A DNA stretch of 64,000 nucleotides, from NCBI GenBank assembly GCA_963791805.1, contig CAWBTU010000006.1, forward strand, positions 992,001 to 1,056,000, given 5' to 3'. This DNA is from JACMJL01 sp963791805 (GTDB lineage: Bacteria > Bacillota > Clostridia > Clostridiales > Clostridiaceae). Of this stretch, positions 16,151 to 25,199 are shown piece after piece. The first letter of the stretch is position 1. Each line of letters starts with the position of its first letter. Below the pieces are notes generated by a model. That model did not search any database. It saw only the letters and a program-made list of their open reading frames with translations, and was not told the DNA's origin. Position numbers and translations under genes: made by a program.

Positions 16151-16948
16151 ATGAGAAAAAATATTCGGTTTTTAATTATCTTGTTATGTATTTCAATTGT
16201 TATGACTTTTGTCGGATGTGGTAGTAAGAGCTCTTCGAAATCTGAAAAGAAGGTTACGCTAACAATTTCAGCAGCAGCAAGTTTAAAAGATGCTATGGGA
16301 GAAATAAAAAAACAATATGCAAAAGAAGAACCAAATGTTACAATAAATTATAATTTCGCAGGTTCTGGTGTACTTCAACAACAGATTGAGCAAGGCGCAA
16401 ATGTAGATATTTTTATGTCAGCAGCAAAAAAACAGATGGATGCACTTTCTCAAAAGGGTTTGTTAATAGAAAACACAAAAGAGAACTTAATAGGTAATAC
16501 TGTTGTATTAGTAGTTAAAAAAGATAATTCAGGAGTTACTGATTTTAGAGATTCGGAAGCAGATAAAATTAAGAAAATTGCTCTTGGTGAACCTAAAACA
16601 GTACCATGTGGCCAATATGCTGAGGAAATATATACAAAGTTAAATGTTCTTGATAAAGTTAAAGCTAAGGCAGTTTATGGTAAAGATGTTACAGAAGTGT
16701 TGACTTGGGTAGAAACAGGGAATGTAGATGCAGGTGTGGTTTATGCAACTGATGCTAAATCTTCTACTAAAGTAAAAGTAGCTGCAGTGGCAACTAAAGA
16801 TATGTACAATACTCCTGTAGTATACCCAGCTGCAGTAATTAAGAGCAGTAAGAATGTAGATGCTGCAAAAGAATTTTTGAAATACTTGTCACAAAAAAAT
16901 TCAAAAGCTACTTTTGAGAAATATGGATTTGATTTTTTACTAAAGTAA
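16151..16948 (+). CDS. modA: Molybdate ABC transporter substrate-binding lipoprotein
   Basis: About 265 residues from the ATG at 16151 (GGGGGAG 5 nt upstream; an upstream in-frame ATG has no site). A lipoprotein signal peptide ends in the lipobox FVGC-G, anchoring it to the outer face of the membrane. The mature part is a ModA fold: SAAASLKDAMGEI near the start, NFAGSGVLQQQIEQGANVDIF, and VKAKAVYGKDVTEVLTWVETG. The Ser/Thr-rich oxyanion pocket of this family captures molybdate (or tungstate) and delivers it to ModB. First gene of modABC. Confidence 0.95.
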   Translation: MRKNIRFLIILLCISIVMTFVGCGSKSSSKSEKKVTLTISAAASLKDAMGEIKKQYAKEEPNVTINYNFAGSGVLQQQIEQGANVDIFMSAAKKQMDALSQKGLLIENTKENLIGNTVVLVVKKDNSGVTDFRDSEADKIKKIALGEPKTVPCGQYAEEIYTKLNVLDKVKAKAVYGKDVTEVLTWVETGNVDAGVVYATDAKSSTKVKVAAVATKDMYNTPVVYPAAVIKSSKNVDAAKEFLKYLSQKNSKATFEKYGFDFLLK

Positions 16949-16967
16949 AATAAGGAGGTGTAGAGAA

Positions 16968-17651
16968 ATGTCAGATTTATCACCTTTATGGATTTCTATA
17001 AGAACCGCAATTACTGCAACAATTATAGTTTTTTTTCTTGGTATTACAGCAGCGTGGTTTATGTGTAGATATAAAGGCAAAGCAAAAGGATTTTTGGATG
17101 CTATTCTGACACTTCCTATAGTACTTCCACCAACAGTGGTAGGGTTTATTTTATTATTAATAATTGGTAAGAATGGAGCTATAGGAAAGGCATTATCTAG
17201 CATAGGCATTAATATTATATTTACATGGTGGGCTACAGTTCTTGCTGCAACAATTGTAGCCTTCCCATTAATGTACAAGACCAGTGTTGGAGCTTTTGAA
17301 CAAATAGATGTTAATATGCTAAATGCAGCAAGAACACTTGGAGTTTCAGAGTGGAAATTGTTTTGGAAAGTAGCAATACCACTTGCTTGGCCAGGGATTG
17401 CTGCGGGTACCATGCTAGCTTATGCAAGAGCACTCGGAGAGTTTGGGGCAACGTTAATGGTTGCTGGTAGCATACCTGGAAAGACTGAGACTATGCCAAT
17501 AGCCATATACTTTGCAGTTGAAAGTGGAGAGAATAACACTGCTATTATGTGGGTTTTGTTGATTTTCATAATATCATTAGTAGTTATGATGCTTACAGAT
17601 AAATGGACTGAGAAACAATATTTTCTTGTGTCCTCTGCAAGGAGGAAATAG
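16968..17651 (+). CDS. modB: Molybdate ABC transporter permease
   Basis: A 227-residue membrane protein with about five or six hydrophobic segments and the permease EAA loop near residues 120-145 (LNAARTLGVSEWKLFWKVAIP), which contacts the ATPase. Length and sequence fit ModB. It forms the membrane channel through which ModA-bound molybdate is passed. AAGGAGGTG lies before ATG; it starts 19 bp after modA and its stop is immediately followed by modC, so the three are one operon. Confidence 0.95.
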   Translation: MSDLSPLWISIRTAITATIIVFFLGITAAWFMCRYKGKAKGFLDAILTLPIVLPPTVVGFILLLIIGKNGAIGKALSSIGINIIFTWWATVLAATIVAFPLMYKTSVGAFEQIDVNMLNAARTLGVSEWKLFWKVAIPLAWPGIAAGTMLAYARALGEFGATLMVAGSIPGKTETMPIAIYFAVESGENNTAIMWVLLIFIISLVVMMLTDKWTEKQYFLVSSARRK

Positions 17652-17652
17652 C

Positions 17653-18681
17653 ATGGGTTTATATGTTAACATTGGAAAAAAGCTGTCAGGGTTTCAGTTA
17701 GAAGTAAATTTTGACACAATGAATGGAGCATTGGGACTCTTGGGAGCCTCAGGTTCAGGAAAAAGTATGACTTTGAGATGCATTTCGGGTATAGAAACAC
17801 CTGATTTTGGTAAAATAGTATTAAATGATAGTGTTTTGTTTGATTCGGAAAATAATATAAATATGCCTATAAGATATAGAAAAGTTGGATTTCTCTTTCA
17901 AAACTATGCATTGTTTCCTCATATGAATGTGGAACGTAATATTGGTTTTGGACTTGATAGAAGTATAAAGTCTTCTGAAAAGGCATATAAAATTAATAAA
18001 AAACTTGAAATGATGAATTTACAGGGTATGGAAAAAAAGTATCCTTATCAATTATCCGGTGGGCAGCAACAGAGGGTAGCTTTAGCTAGAGCACTTATTA
18101 TGGAGCCGGAGGTACTTTTATTAGACGAACCATTCTCTGCTTTGGATGAGTATCTTAGAAATAGAATGATAGATGAATTAAAAGAAGATTTGTCAGAGTT
18201 TAAAGGTTCCACTGTATTCGTAACACATAATATGGAAGAAGCCTATCGGGTGTGTGAAAATATTTGTATTCTTCAAAATGGACACCTAGAGTCAATTGGC
18301 AGCAGGGAAGAGATATTCAATAATCCACCAACCGTTGCTTCAGCAAAACTGACAGGGTGTAAGAATATTTCAAAGGCAGTAAAGTTTCAAGAAAACATTA
18401 TTTCTGCTACTGAATGGGGATGCAATATTAAAATTACGAATAAAATCAAAGACAGTATTAAATATATTGGTATTCGTGCGCACTATATGGAATTATCTAT
18501 GGATATAGAAGATATAAATGTTTTTGACTGTTGGACTGTTTTCATAAGTGAAACTCTATTTAGGGTTATTGTTTACTTAAAATTTAACTCACCACCTGAA
18601 AATTTAAAAGATTATCATGTACTTTGGGATATTTCAAAAGAAGAGTGGGAGATCACTCAAGAAAAGACCACTACCTTTTAA
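17653..18681 (+). CDS. modC: Molybdate ABC transporter ATPase
   Basis: About 342 residues; start ATG at 17653, chosen for the AGGAGG 7 nt upstream inside the end of modB. The ABC domain (about 1-225) shows Walker A GASGSGKS, the LSGGQQQR signature, Walker B VLLLDEP, a D-loop (SALDE) and the switch His in VTHNMEEA. The C-terminal 110 residues correspond to the regulatory MOP/TOBE region but are divergent, so feedback binding of molybdate is uncertain. It hydrolyses ATP to power import by ModAB. Confidence 0.95.
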   Translation: MGLYVNIGKKLSGFQLEVNFDTMNGALGLLGASGSGKSMTLRCISGIETPDFGKIVLNDSVLFDSENNINMPIRYRKVGFLFQNYALFPHMNVERNIGFGLDRSIKSSEKAYKINKKLEMMNLQGMEKKYPYQLSGGQQQRVALARALIMEPEVLLLDEPFSALDEYLRNRMIDELKEDLSEFKGSTVFVTHNMEEAYRVCENICILQNGHLESIGSREEIFNNPPTVASAKLTGCKNISKAVKFQENIISATEWGCNIKITNKIKDSIKYIGIRAHYMELSMDIEDINVFDCWTVFISETLFRVIVYLKFNSPPENLKDYHVLWDISKEEWEITQEKTTTF

Positions 18682-18728
18682 GATTAAAATTAATGTTGAT
18701 AAATTAATTTTTATGGAAGGATAAAGAG

Positions 18729-18777
18729 AAAGTTAGCTCATGCTAGAAAGCAATTTCTAATTTGAACTAGCTTTTTT
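18729..18777 (+). terminator. modABC terminator
   Basis: Stem AAAGTTAGCTC against GAACTAGCTTT (one mismatch, one G-U) followed by TTTT, about 50 bp after modC. Confidence 0.7.
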
Positions 18778-18798
18778 ATATTATTTTTGAAAAAACTA

Positions 18799-18852
18799 TT
18801 GATTTTTATATTAAGTATGTTATTATATTGTTATATCGTAATATTACGATAT
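18799..18852 (+). promoter_or_regulatory. Promoter with perfect 20-bp palindromic operator
   Basis: -35 TTGATT (18799-18804) and -10 TATTAT (18821-18826), followed by ATATCGTAATATTACGATAT (18833-18852), a perfect 20-bp palindrome over the likely start of transcription. ArsR-family persulfide sensors of the BigR/SqrR type repress from AT-rich palindromes like this, and an ArsR gene is second in the operon, so autoregulation is expected. Confidence 0.8.
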
Positions 18853-18902
18853 TGTTTATTTAAACAAAGAGAAAACCTTAAGTTTTGAAAGGGGAAGTTA
18901 AT

Positions 18903-19226
18903 ATGTGTGATTCAAATGTTAAAAATGTAAGTGCAGAAGAGGCCTATAAATTAATTAATGAAAATAAAGATCTTGTAATTTTAGACGTAAGGACTAAAGA
19001 GGAGTATGAAGATGGTCATATTCCAGGTGCAAGGCTTATGCCAGTACAGGTTTTATCTTCTAAAATTGATGAACTTGATGAATATAAGGATAAGCCAGTG
19101 CTTGTATATTGCGCATCAGGTGGAAGAAGTCCAAGAGCTGTGGATACATTAGAGAGTAATGATTTTACCAACCTATATCATCTACATAGAGGAATTTCTT
19201 CATGGAGATACAATATAAGCAAGTAA
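18903..19226 (+). CDS. Single-domain rhodanese-like sulfurtransferase
   Basis: About 107 residues from the ATG at 18903 (AAAGGGG 9 nt upstream; an earlier in-frame TTG overlaps this site). A complete rhodanese fold: LVILDVRTKEEYEDGHIPGA, then the active-site loop CASGGRSPRA whose Cys carries the persulfide. Such small cytosolic rhodaneses shuttle sulfane sulfur between thiols. It is first in an operon with an ArsR regulator and the CoA-disulfide reductase fusion; the shared palindromic promoter suggests induction by polysulfide or related reactive sulfur. Confidence 0.92.
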   Translation: MCDSNVKNVSAEEAYKLINENKDLVILDVRTKEEYEDGHIPGARLMPVQVLSSKIDELDEYKDKPVLVYCASGGRSPRAVDTLESNDFTNLYHLHRGISSWRYNISK

Positions 19227-19306
19227 AAATTATAGCTCACTAGAAAGACCTAAGAGCTGATAAAGGAGCCTTTAGAAAAATACAAATTAAAGAAAGAGGG
19301 GAAGCT

Positions 19307-19591
19307 ATGGATAGAGATTACATGAAATATAATGAGATTTCAGAAATTTTAAAAGTATTGGCGCACCCTATTAGACTTTGTATTGTAAAAAACTTATCCG
19401 AACATGGACAAAGCAATGTTGGAAATATGTATACTTGTCTTCAGGTTCCTCAATCTACTGTATCTCAACATCTTCAAAAGCTTCGAGCTGCAGGAATAAT
19501 TGAGGGTCATAGAAATGGTCTAGAAATTAATTATAGAATTAAAGATCAAAGAATCGTTAATATTATAAATTCAATATTTGAAATAAGCTAA
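19307..19591 (+). CDS. ArsR-family repressor, probable sulfur sensor
   Basis: A 94-residue winged-helix protein of the ArsR/SmtB family (VLAHPIRLCIVKNLSEHG, then VPQSTVSQHLQKLRAAGII as recognition helix). It has two cysteines, in RLCIV and MYTCLQ. Persulfide-responsive members (BigR, SqrR) use a Cys pair, although these two do not obviously occupy the positions known there. It lies between rhodanese and CoA-disulfide reductase genes and very likely binds the 20-bp palindrome at 18833-18852. AGAGGGG precedes ATG. A metal-sensing role is the alternative. Confidence 0.88.
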   Translation: MDRDYMKYNEISEILKVLAHPIRLCIVKNLSEHGQSNVGNMYTCLQVPQSTVSQHLQKLRAAGIIEGHRNGLEINYRIKDQRIVNIINSIFEIS

Positions 19592-19620
19592 TAGACTACT
19601 AATTAGAAGGAGGAATAGAT

Positions 19621-22083
19621 GTGAGTAAGAAGGTATTAATTATTGGTGGTGTAGCTGGAGGTGCTTCTACAGCAGCGAGACTTAGAAGATTAGATGAAAC
19701 AGCAGAAATCATAATGTTTGAAAGAGATGAATACATTTCTTTTGCAAATTGTGGATTACCGTATTATATTGGAGAAACTATTAAAGAAAGAGATAAGCTT
19801 TTAGTACAAACACCTGAGAGTATGAAGGCTAGATTTAATATAGATGTAAGAAATAACAGTGAAGTAGTAGCAATGGATACTACAAGAAAAACTGTAACTG
19901 TTAATAGTAAAACCAAGGGTACCTATGAAGAAAGTTATGATTATTTAGTTTTATCACCAGGTGCTAAAGCAATAAAACCCAATATAGAAGGAATCAATAG
20001 TGATAAGCTATTTACCTTAAGAAATATTCCAGATACTGATAATATAAAAACCTATGTAGATAAAAAAGGCACTAAAAGTGCGGTTGTTATAGGTGGAGGC
20101 TTTGTAGGAATAGAAATGGCTGAAAATCTTAAGGAAAGAGGTCTAGAGGTTACACTAATTGAGGCAGCTCCTCATATATTGGCACCTTTTGATACAGATG
20201 TTGTTTTAACAGTAGAAAAAGAGATTTCAGACAATGGTGTAGACATAATTCTTAATGATGGAGTAAAAGCTTTCAAGGATACTGGTACAGGCATAGAAGT
20301 AATTTTAAATAGTGGAATAAAGGTATCAACAGATTTAGTTATATTAGCCATAGGTGTATTTCCAGATACTGCATTTGTAAAAGAGGCTGGCATTAAATTA
20401 GGGGTTAAGGGACATATATTAGTTAACGATAAAATGGAAACTAGTGCAGAGGGCGTATATGCAGTAGGTGATGCAATCGAAGTTGTAGATTTTATTAACA
20501 AGACAAATACTGCAATTCCACTAGCTGGTCCTGCAAATAAACAAGGTAGAATAGCAGCGGATAATATTGCCGGTTTAAATACAACCTATAAAGGTACTCA
20601 AGGAACTGCAATTATTAAAGTTTTTGGGTTAACTGCTGCAAGCACTGGTAATAATGAAAGAACTTTAACTAGACTTAATATTCCACATAAAGTTATATTT
20701 GTACATCCAGTTTCCCATGCTTCCTACTATCCAGGTGCTCTATCTATGACATTAAAGCTTATTTTTAATGATGAAGGTAAAATACTTGGAGCTCAAGGGG
20801 TAGGTTATGATGGAGTTGACAAGAGAATTGATGTACTAGCTACAGTTATTAGACTTGGAGGAACTGTTAACGATTTGACAGAATTAGAACTTTCCTATGC
20901 GCCACCATTTTCTTCTGCAAAAGATCCAGTTAATATGGCAGGCTATGTAGCTCAAAATGTATTAGCGGGTAGAATGGAAGTATTAACTACAGATGAGTTT
21001 ATGGCTTATAATAAGGAAAATGCCATGTTATTAGATGTTCGTACTGAAATGGAATTTAACAATGGTCACATTGAAGGTGCTATAAATATTCCAGTAGACA
21101 GCCTTAGAGAAAGAATTGGAGAACTTGATAAAAACAAAGAAATTCTTGAATATTGTCAGGTTGGGCTAAGAGGTTATGTTGCTGCAAGAATTTTAGGGCA
21201 ACAAGGGTTCAAAGTTAAAAACTTAACTGGAGGCTATAAATCTGTATCATCGCAAAAATTTATTCCTAAAAAAAAAGAGATAATTAAAAATTTAGAACAA
21301 GATACTCAAGTAATAAAAGAAGAAATTAACAAAAGTAAAGACAGTTATGATAAAAGTCTAGATGCCTGCGGATTGTGTTGCCCAGGACCACTAATTCAAG
21401 TTAAGGCTAATGTTGATGAATTAAGTGATGGTCAAATACTCAAAGTTACAGCTTCAGATCCTGGTTTCTATGAAGATATTAAATCTTGGTGTGACAAAAC
21501 AAATAATGAGTTAGTAGATTTAAGAAAAGAAAAAGGTATGATTTATGCGTTCATAAAAAAGGGCGACAAAAATAAAAACTCAAATAAAATATTCTCAGAC
21601 AAAGAAATAATAAAAGATAATAAAACAATGGTAGTGTTTAGTGGGGATTTAGATAAAGCAATTGCAGCCTTCATAATAGCAAATGGAGCAGCCACTATGG
21701 GCAAAAAAGTTACTATGTTCTTCACCTTCTGGGGCCTAAATATATTAAGAAAACCTGAAAAAGTAACTGTTAGTAAAGGGTTTATGGACTCTATGTTTGG
21801 ATTCATGATGCCAAGAGGTAGCAAAAAACTAAAACTTTCTAATATGAACATGATGGGTATGGGCGGAAAGATGATTAGAAAAGTTATGAAAAATAAAAAT
21901 ATAGATTCACTGGAAGATTTAATTCAATCTGCAATTAACAGTGGAGTTGAAATAGTTGCATGTTCAATGTCAATGGATGTTATGGGTTTAAAGGAAGAAG
22001 AACTTATTGACGGAATCAAGATTGGTGGAGTAGGATATTACTTAGGTGAAGCTGAAGATTCAAATGTAAATCTATTCATCTAA
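19621..22083 (+). CDS. CoA-disulfide reductase fused to rhodanese, TusA and DsrE-like domains
   Basis: An 820-residue multidomain sulfur enzyme with a GTG start and AAGGAGGA 6 nt upstream. Residues 1-440: FAD/NAD(P)H disulfide reductase (FAD motif GGVAGGASTAARLRR; catalytic Cys44 in FANCGLPYY; second nucleotide motif VVIGGGFVGIEMAE). About 450-545: rhodanese with active Cys in YCQVGLRG. About 575-650: TusA-type domain with CCPGP. About 665-820: DsrE/F-like domain with a candidate Cys in VACSMSMD. Each part carries sulfur on a Cys in related proteins, so the fusion can plausibly pass persulfide along one chain and reduce CoA persulfide or polysulfide with NAD(P)H. Cytosolic. Last gene of the rhodanese-ArsR operon. 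Confidence 0.93.
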   Translation: MSKKVLIIGGVAGGASTAARLRRLDETAEIIMFERDEYISFANCGLPYYIGETIKERDKLLVQTPESMKARFNIDVRNNSEVVAMDTTRKTVTVNSKTKGTYEESYDYLVLSPGAKAIKPNIEGINSDKLFTLRNIPDTDNIKTYVDKKGTKSAVVIGGGFVGIEMAENLKERGLEVTLIEAAPHILAPFDTDVVLTVEKEISDNGVDIILNDGVKAFKDTGTGIEVILNSGIKVSTDLVILAIGVFPDTAFVKEAGIKLGVKGHILVNDKMETSAEGVYAVGDAIEVVDFINKTNTAIPLAGPANKQGRIAADNIAGLNTTYKGTQGTAIIKVFGLTAASTGNNERTLTRLNIPHKVIFVHPVSHASYYPGALSMTLKLIFNDEGKILGAQGVGYDGVDKRIDVLATVIRLGGTVNDLTELELSYAPPFSSAKDPVNMAGYVAQNVLAGRMEVLTTDEFMAYNKENAMLLDVRTEMEFNNGHIEGAINIPVDSLRERIGELDKNKEILEYCQVGLRGYVAARILGQQGFKVKNLTGGYKSVSSQKFIPKKKEIIKNLEQDTQVIKEEINKSKDSYDKSLDACGLCCPGPLIQVKANVDELSDGQILKVTASDPGFYEDIKSWCDKTNNELVDLRKEKGMIYAFIKKGDKNKNSNKIFSDKEIIKDNKTMVVFSGDLDKAIAAFIIANGAATMGKKVTMFFTFWGLNILRKPEKVTVSKGFMDSMFGFMMPRGSKKLKLSNMNMMGMGGKMIRKVMKNKNIDSLEDLIQSAINSGVEIVACSMSMDVMGLKEEELIDGIKIGGVGYYLGEAEDSNVNLFI

Positions 22084-22124
22084 TAACAGAAGTAAGTTCT
22101 GAAAAGAAGCAAGAGGTATGAAAA

Positions 22125-22775
22125 ATGTATAAAGCAGTTATTTTTGACCTAGACGGAACCTTATTAAATACAATAGAAGATCTTGCAAATGCATGCAATT
22201 ATGCACTTGAATTATGTGAATTTCCAACACATAATATAGAAGCTTATAAAGCATTTGTAGGTGATGGAAGATATAAATTAATCGAAAGAATAGTTCCACT
22301 TAATCAAAATTCACCAGAAGTTATTAATGAGGTATTAGCTTTATATGATAAGTTTTATGAAGCTCACATGTTAGATGTAACAAGACCCTATGAAGGTATT
22401 ATTAACCTTCTTGATTGTTTAATTGAAAGAGGAATAAAGTTGGCAGTTGTGTCTAACAAGCCTCATGAATTTACAGTAGAAGTGGTTCAACATTTTTTTA
22501 ATGATAGATTCCAAATTGCGTTTGGACAAAGAGCGAACTATCCAACAAAACCAAATCCAGCTACAGTTTTTGAAGTTATGGAAGAATTTAAAGTGAATTC
22601 AGAGGAATGTATTTATGTTGGTGATTCAAATATTGATATAAAGACGGCAAAAAATGCTAGATTGAAGTCAGTTGGAGTAGCTTGGGGATTTAGAGGCAAG
22701 GAGGAATTAATGGCAGAGGGTGCAGACTTTATTGTTTCTACAGTTGAAGAGTTAATGGATTTAATACTTAAATAA
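22125..22775 (+). CDS. HAD-family phosphatase, phosphoglycolate phosphatase-like
   Basis: A 216-residue haloacid-dehalogenase hydrolase. Motif I FDLDGTLLNT gives the nucleophile Asp, motif II is VVSNKP, motif III Lys lies in PTKPNPATV, and motif IV YVGDSNIDIKTA has the acidic pair. An alpha-helical cap lies at about residues 15-80. The pattern matches the Gph/PpaX group, which hydrolyses phosphoglycolate or pyrophosphate, but substrate cannot be assigned from sequence. It follows the sulfur operon by 42 bp with an AAGAGGT site, so it may be partly co-transcribed. A terminator follows. Confidence 0.9.
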   Translation: MYKAVIFDLDGTLLNTIEDLANACNYALELCEFPTHNIEAYKAFVGDGRYKLIERIVPLNQNSPEVINEVLALYDKFYEAHMLDVTRPYEGIINLLDCLIERGIKLAVVSNKPHEFTVEVVQHFFNDRFQIAFGQRANYPTKPNPATVFEVMEEFKVNSEECIYVGDSNIDIKTAKNARLKSVGVAWGFRGKEELMAEGADFIVSTVEELMDLILK

Positions 22776-22787
22776 AAAAATAAAAAA

Positions 22788-22830
22788 GAAATCAGATAAG
22801 TAGCTCCATAGTTATTTATCTGATTTTTTT
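22788..22830 (+). terminator. Intrinsic terminator
   Basis: Stem AAATCAGATAA/TTATCTGATTT around about a 15-nt loop, followed by TTTT. It ends the HAD gene transcript. Confidence 0.85.
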
Positions 22831-22873
22831 ATTAAATGATATTTTGAATGAGAAAGCTAAAAAATTTATTTGC

Positions 22874-22941
22874 ATATCAATGTGAAGTTACATTGATATA
22901 TACAGATGTAAATGTATATAATTATATTGATATATCAATAT
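22874..22941. promoter_or_regulatory. Two palindromic sites upstream of the TetR gene
   Basis: Site 1: ATATCAATGT-6-ACATTGATAT (22874-22899), perfect 10-bp arms. Site 2: ATATTGATATATCAATAT (22924-22941), a perfect 18-bp palindrome. Both share the half-site ATTGATAT and lie 120-190 bp before the TetR ATG, consistent with autoregulation by paired dimers. Confidence 0.7.
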
Positions 22942-23060
22942 TGTTTTGGTAGGATTTTTCAGAAAATAAATTTACTACAACCGCAGATAGCTAAATGGTA
23001 GCTTTAATTAAGCAATTATTGTATTTTAATGAAGCCTTTATTAATTTAGGAGGTGGCGTA

Positions 23061-23609
23061 ATGCCAAGTTCGTTAATAACCAAGAAAGCTCTTGCAAATT
23101 CTTTAAAACAGTTAATGGAGAAAATTCCACTTAATAAAATTACTGTTCAAGATATTGTAGATAACTGTGAACTCAATAGACAAACCTTTTATTACCACTT
23201 TCAAAGCATTTTTGATTTACTTGAGTGGATATATAAAACTGAAGTTGTTGAGAGTATTTCTGAGAATAAAAGCTATGAAACTTGGACAGAGGGATATTTG
23301 AATATATTACTTTACATCGAAAAAAATAAGAAGTTTTGCCTTAATACATTTAAGTATACAGAGAGAGATAATTTAGACAGTATCATGTATAAGATTACAA
23401 ATGGCTTACTTGCTGGAGTTGTGAGAGAAGTGTTGCAGAATATGGGGTTGAAAGAGGAAGATAAAGAGTTAATTTGTAACTTTTTTTCTCTTGCATTTAT
23501 TGGCTTACTTGTACAGTGGTTTAGGCAGGGCATGAAAAAAAAACCGGAGGCTATTGTTGGTAGATTAAGTAAGTTGGAAGAAAATTTTGCGAGAGTCTTA
23601 GAAGGATAA
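23061..23609 (+). CDS. TetR/AcrR-family regulator
   Basis: About 182 residues; start ATG at 23061 with TTAGGAGGTGG upstream (an upstream in-frame ATG lacks a site). The N-terminal HTH is clear (KITVQDIVDNCELNRQTFYYHF). The C-terminal ligand-binding domain resembles the DhaS-like subgroup, often labelled dihydroxyacetone kinase regulator, but no dha genes are present. Two palindromes sharing a half-site lie upstream, so it probably represses itself and possibly unlinked genes. The ligand is unknown. Confidence 0.88.
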   Translation: MPSSLITKKALANSLKQLMEKIPLNKITVQDIVDNCELNRQTFYYHFQSIFDLLEWIYKTEVVESISENKSYETWTEGYLNILLYIEKNKKFCLNTFKYTERDNLDSIMYKITNGLLAGVVREVLQNMGLKEEDKELICNFFSLAFIGLLVQWFRQGMKKKPEAIVGRLSKLEENFARVLEG

Positions 23610-23895
23610 AAAACATCATTACTTAAATAGTTTTTCAATAAAAGTGGAGAGTTAAGTGATTAACAAACTGCTTTTTATTATGCAATCAAATAACAACTTT
23701 AATAGGGTATAAGCTTTATGATGGAATTTCACACCATAATTAGCGGAAAAAGTAGATTGTTTGTGGAATTTATTTGCACTTTCGCGATATAACTATACCA
23801 TTTGCATAGAAATAATGATATTCTAATAAATATGCATAAAATAAAATATAGTAACAACTTAGAAAATGATTTCATTAAGAAAGGACAGGCGCTAG

Positions 23896-24990
23896 ATGAG
23901 ATATGTACCTATAGAGAATGTTACAGATGGAATGATACTAGGAAAAACACTATATGGAGAAATGGGAGAAATATTACTCAGACAAGGATCTGTAATAATT
24001 GATAGTTATATACCTAAGATAATTCTTTTAGGGTATTTCGGACTATATATTGAAGATTCGCTTTCTGAAGGTATTTGTGTCGAAGAGCTTATTAGCGAAG
24101 AATTAAAAATGAAAACTGTTTCAGCAGTGAAAAATATGATGAATATAAACAAAAACGATAAAAAAGAAATTCAAAAATCTTTTGAATCCTTGGAAAATTT
24201 AGTTGGTAATATAGTAGATGAAATATCTTCAAATAAAGATTTAATGATAAATATGATTGACTTAAAAGTAGCAAGTAATTATACATTTTATCATTCGGTT
24301 AATGTAACAGTGCTGTCATTAGTAATTGGGGTAGCCCTAAATCTATCATCAAAAGATTTATATTTATTAGGAATAGCTGCTTTATTACATGATGTCGGAA
24401 AAATATTTGTTCCTATAGAAATTGTTGATAAACAAGGACCTCTAACTACTGATGAGTTTACTGAAATGAAAAAACACCCTGAAACTGGGTATAAATATGT
24501 TAAAGAAAAGTTATTAACACATACAAAAGCGTATATGGGAATATTGTCTCATCATGAAAGGTTTGATGGGTCGGGATATCCTAGTAGCTTGAAGGGATAT
24601 GATATAACTCAATTCGGGAGAATAATTGCCGTTGCAGATGTATATGATGCACTTACATCAGATAGACCGTATAGAAAAAGAGTAAATCCTTCAGAAGCAA
24701 TGGAATATATTATGGGTGGTGGAGGAACATTCTTTGATATAAACATCGTACAAAAATTTTCTAAAATAGTTGCCCCTTTTCCAGTTGGAACTTGTGTTAT
24801 GCTAACAAATAATTTTGTAGGCATAGTAGTTGAGAACTATCCAGATTGTTGTTTAAGGCCTAAAATCAAAATCTTCAAAGAAAATGATAAACTAATAGAA
24901 CCATATATTATAAACTTAAAAGATTCCTTATATAATGTTACTATTTGTGAAATTGCAGATGTTTTAACTACTGATTTTAAACCTGCATAA
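23896..24990 (+). CDS. HD-GYP domain protein, probable cyclic-di-GMP phosphodiesterase
   Basis: A 364-residue protein. The N-terminal 110 residues form a non-catalytic domain common in this family; residues about 125-300 are the HD-GYP domain with metal ligands H in YHSVNVT, HD in LLHDVGKI, HHERFDGSGYP (the GYP variant) and a downstream DVYDALTSDRPYR. All key residues are present, so cleavage of cyclic di-GMP (to pGpG or GMP) is likely; some family members act on other cyclic dinucleotides. No signal peptide or membrane segment, so cytosolic. The ribosome site is weak (AAAGGA, 12 nt). An isolated gene ending at a terminator. Confidence 0.9.
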   Translation: MRYVPIENVTDGMILGKTLYGEMGEILLRQGSVIIDSYIPKIILLGYFGLYIEDSLSEGICVEELISEELKMKTVSAVKNMMNINKNDKKEIQKSFESLENLVGNIVDEISSNKDLMINMIDLKVASNYTFYHSVNVTVLSLVIGVALNLSSKDLYLLGIAALLHDVGKIFVPIEIVDKQGPLTTDEFTEMKKHPETGYKYVKEKLLTHTKAYMGILSHHERFDGSGYPSSLKGYDITQFGRIIAVADVYDALTSDRPYRKRVNPSEAMEYIMGGGGTFFDINIVQKFSKIVAPFPVGTCVMLTNNFVGIVVENYPDCCLRPKIKIFKENDKLIEPYIINLKDSLYNVTICEIADVLTTDFKPA

Positions 24991-25052
24991 TTGAAAAGTA
25001 TTACTTTAAGTAGCAAGACTACTTTGCTATTAAGAAATGACTTCATATTTAT

Positions 25053-25090
25053 ATAGCTAAAAAATTATTATGATTTTTTAGCTATTTTCA
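25053..25090 (+). terminator. Intrinsic terminator
   Basis: Perfect 13-bp stem ATAGCTAAAAAAT/ATTTTTTAGCTAT with a 7-nt loop, ending in TTT, about 65 bp after the HD-GYP gene. Confidence 0.85.
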
Positions 25091-25199
25091 TATAAATTAA
25101 AATTTCCCTTCATATATATTAGGTTCAATTTTGTGTTTTTTTATTAATATTATGGTACAATATTATAGATTTATATACGTAGGAAAAGGGGGGAGTTTT

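Noticed and set aside
23802..24002. Plus-strand ORF of 66 codons before the HD-GYP gene.
   Set aside because: It overlaps the HD-GYP N-terminus in another frame, with a low-complexity sequence and no ribosome site.
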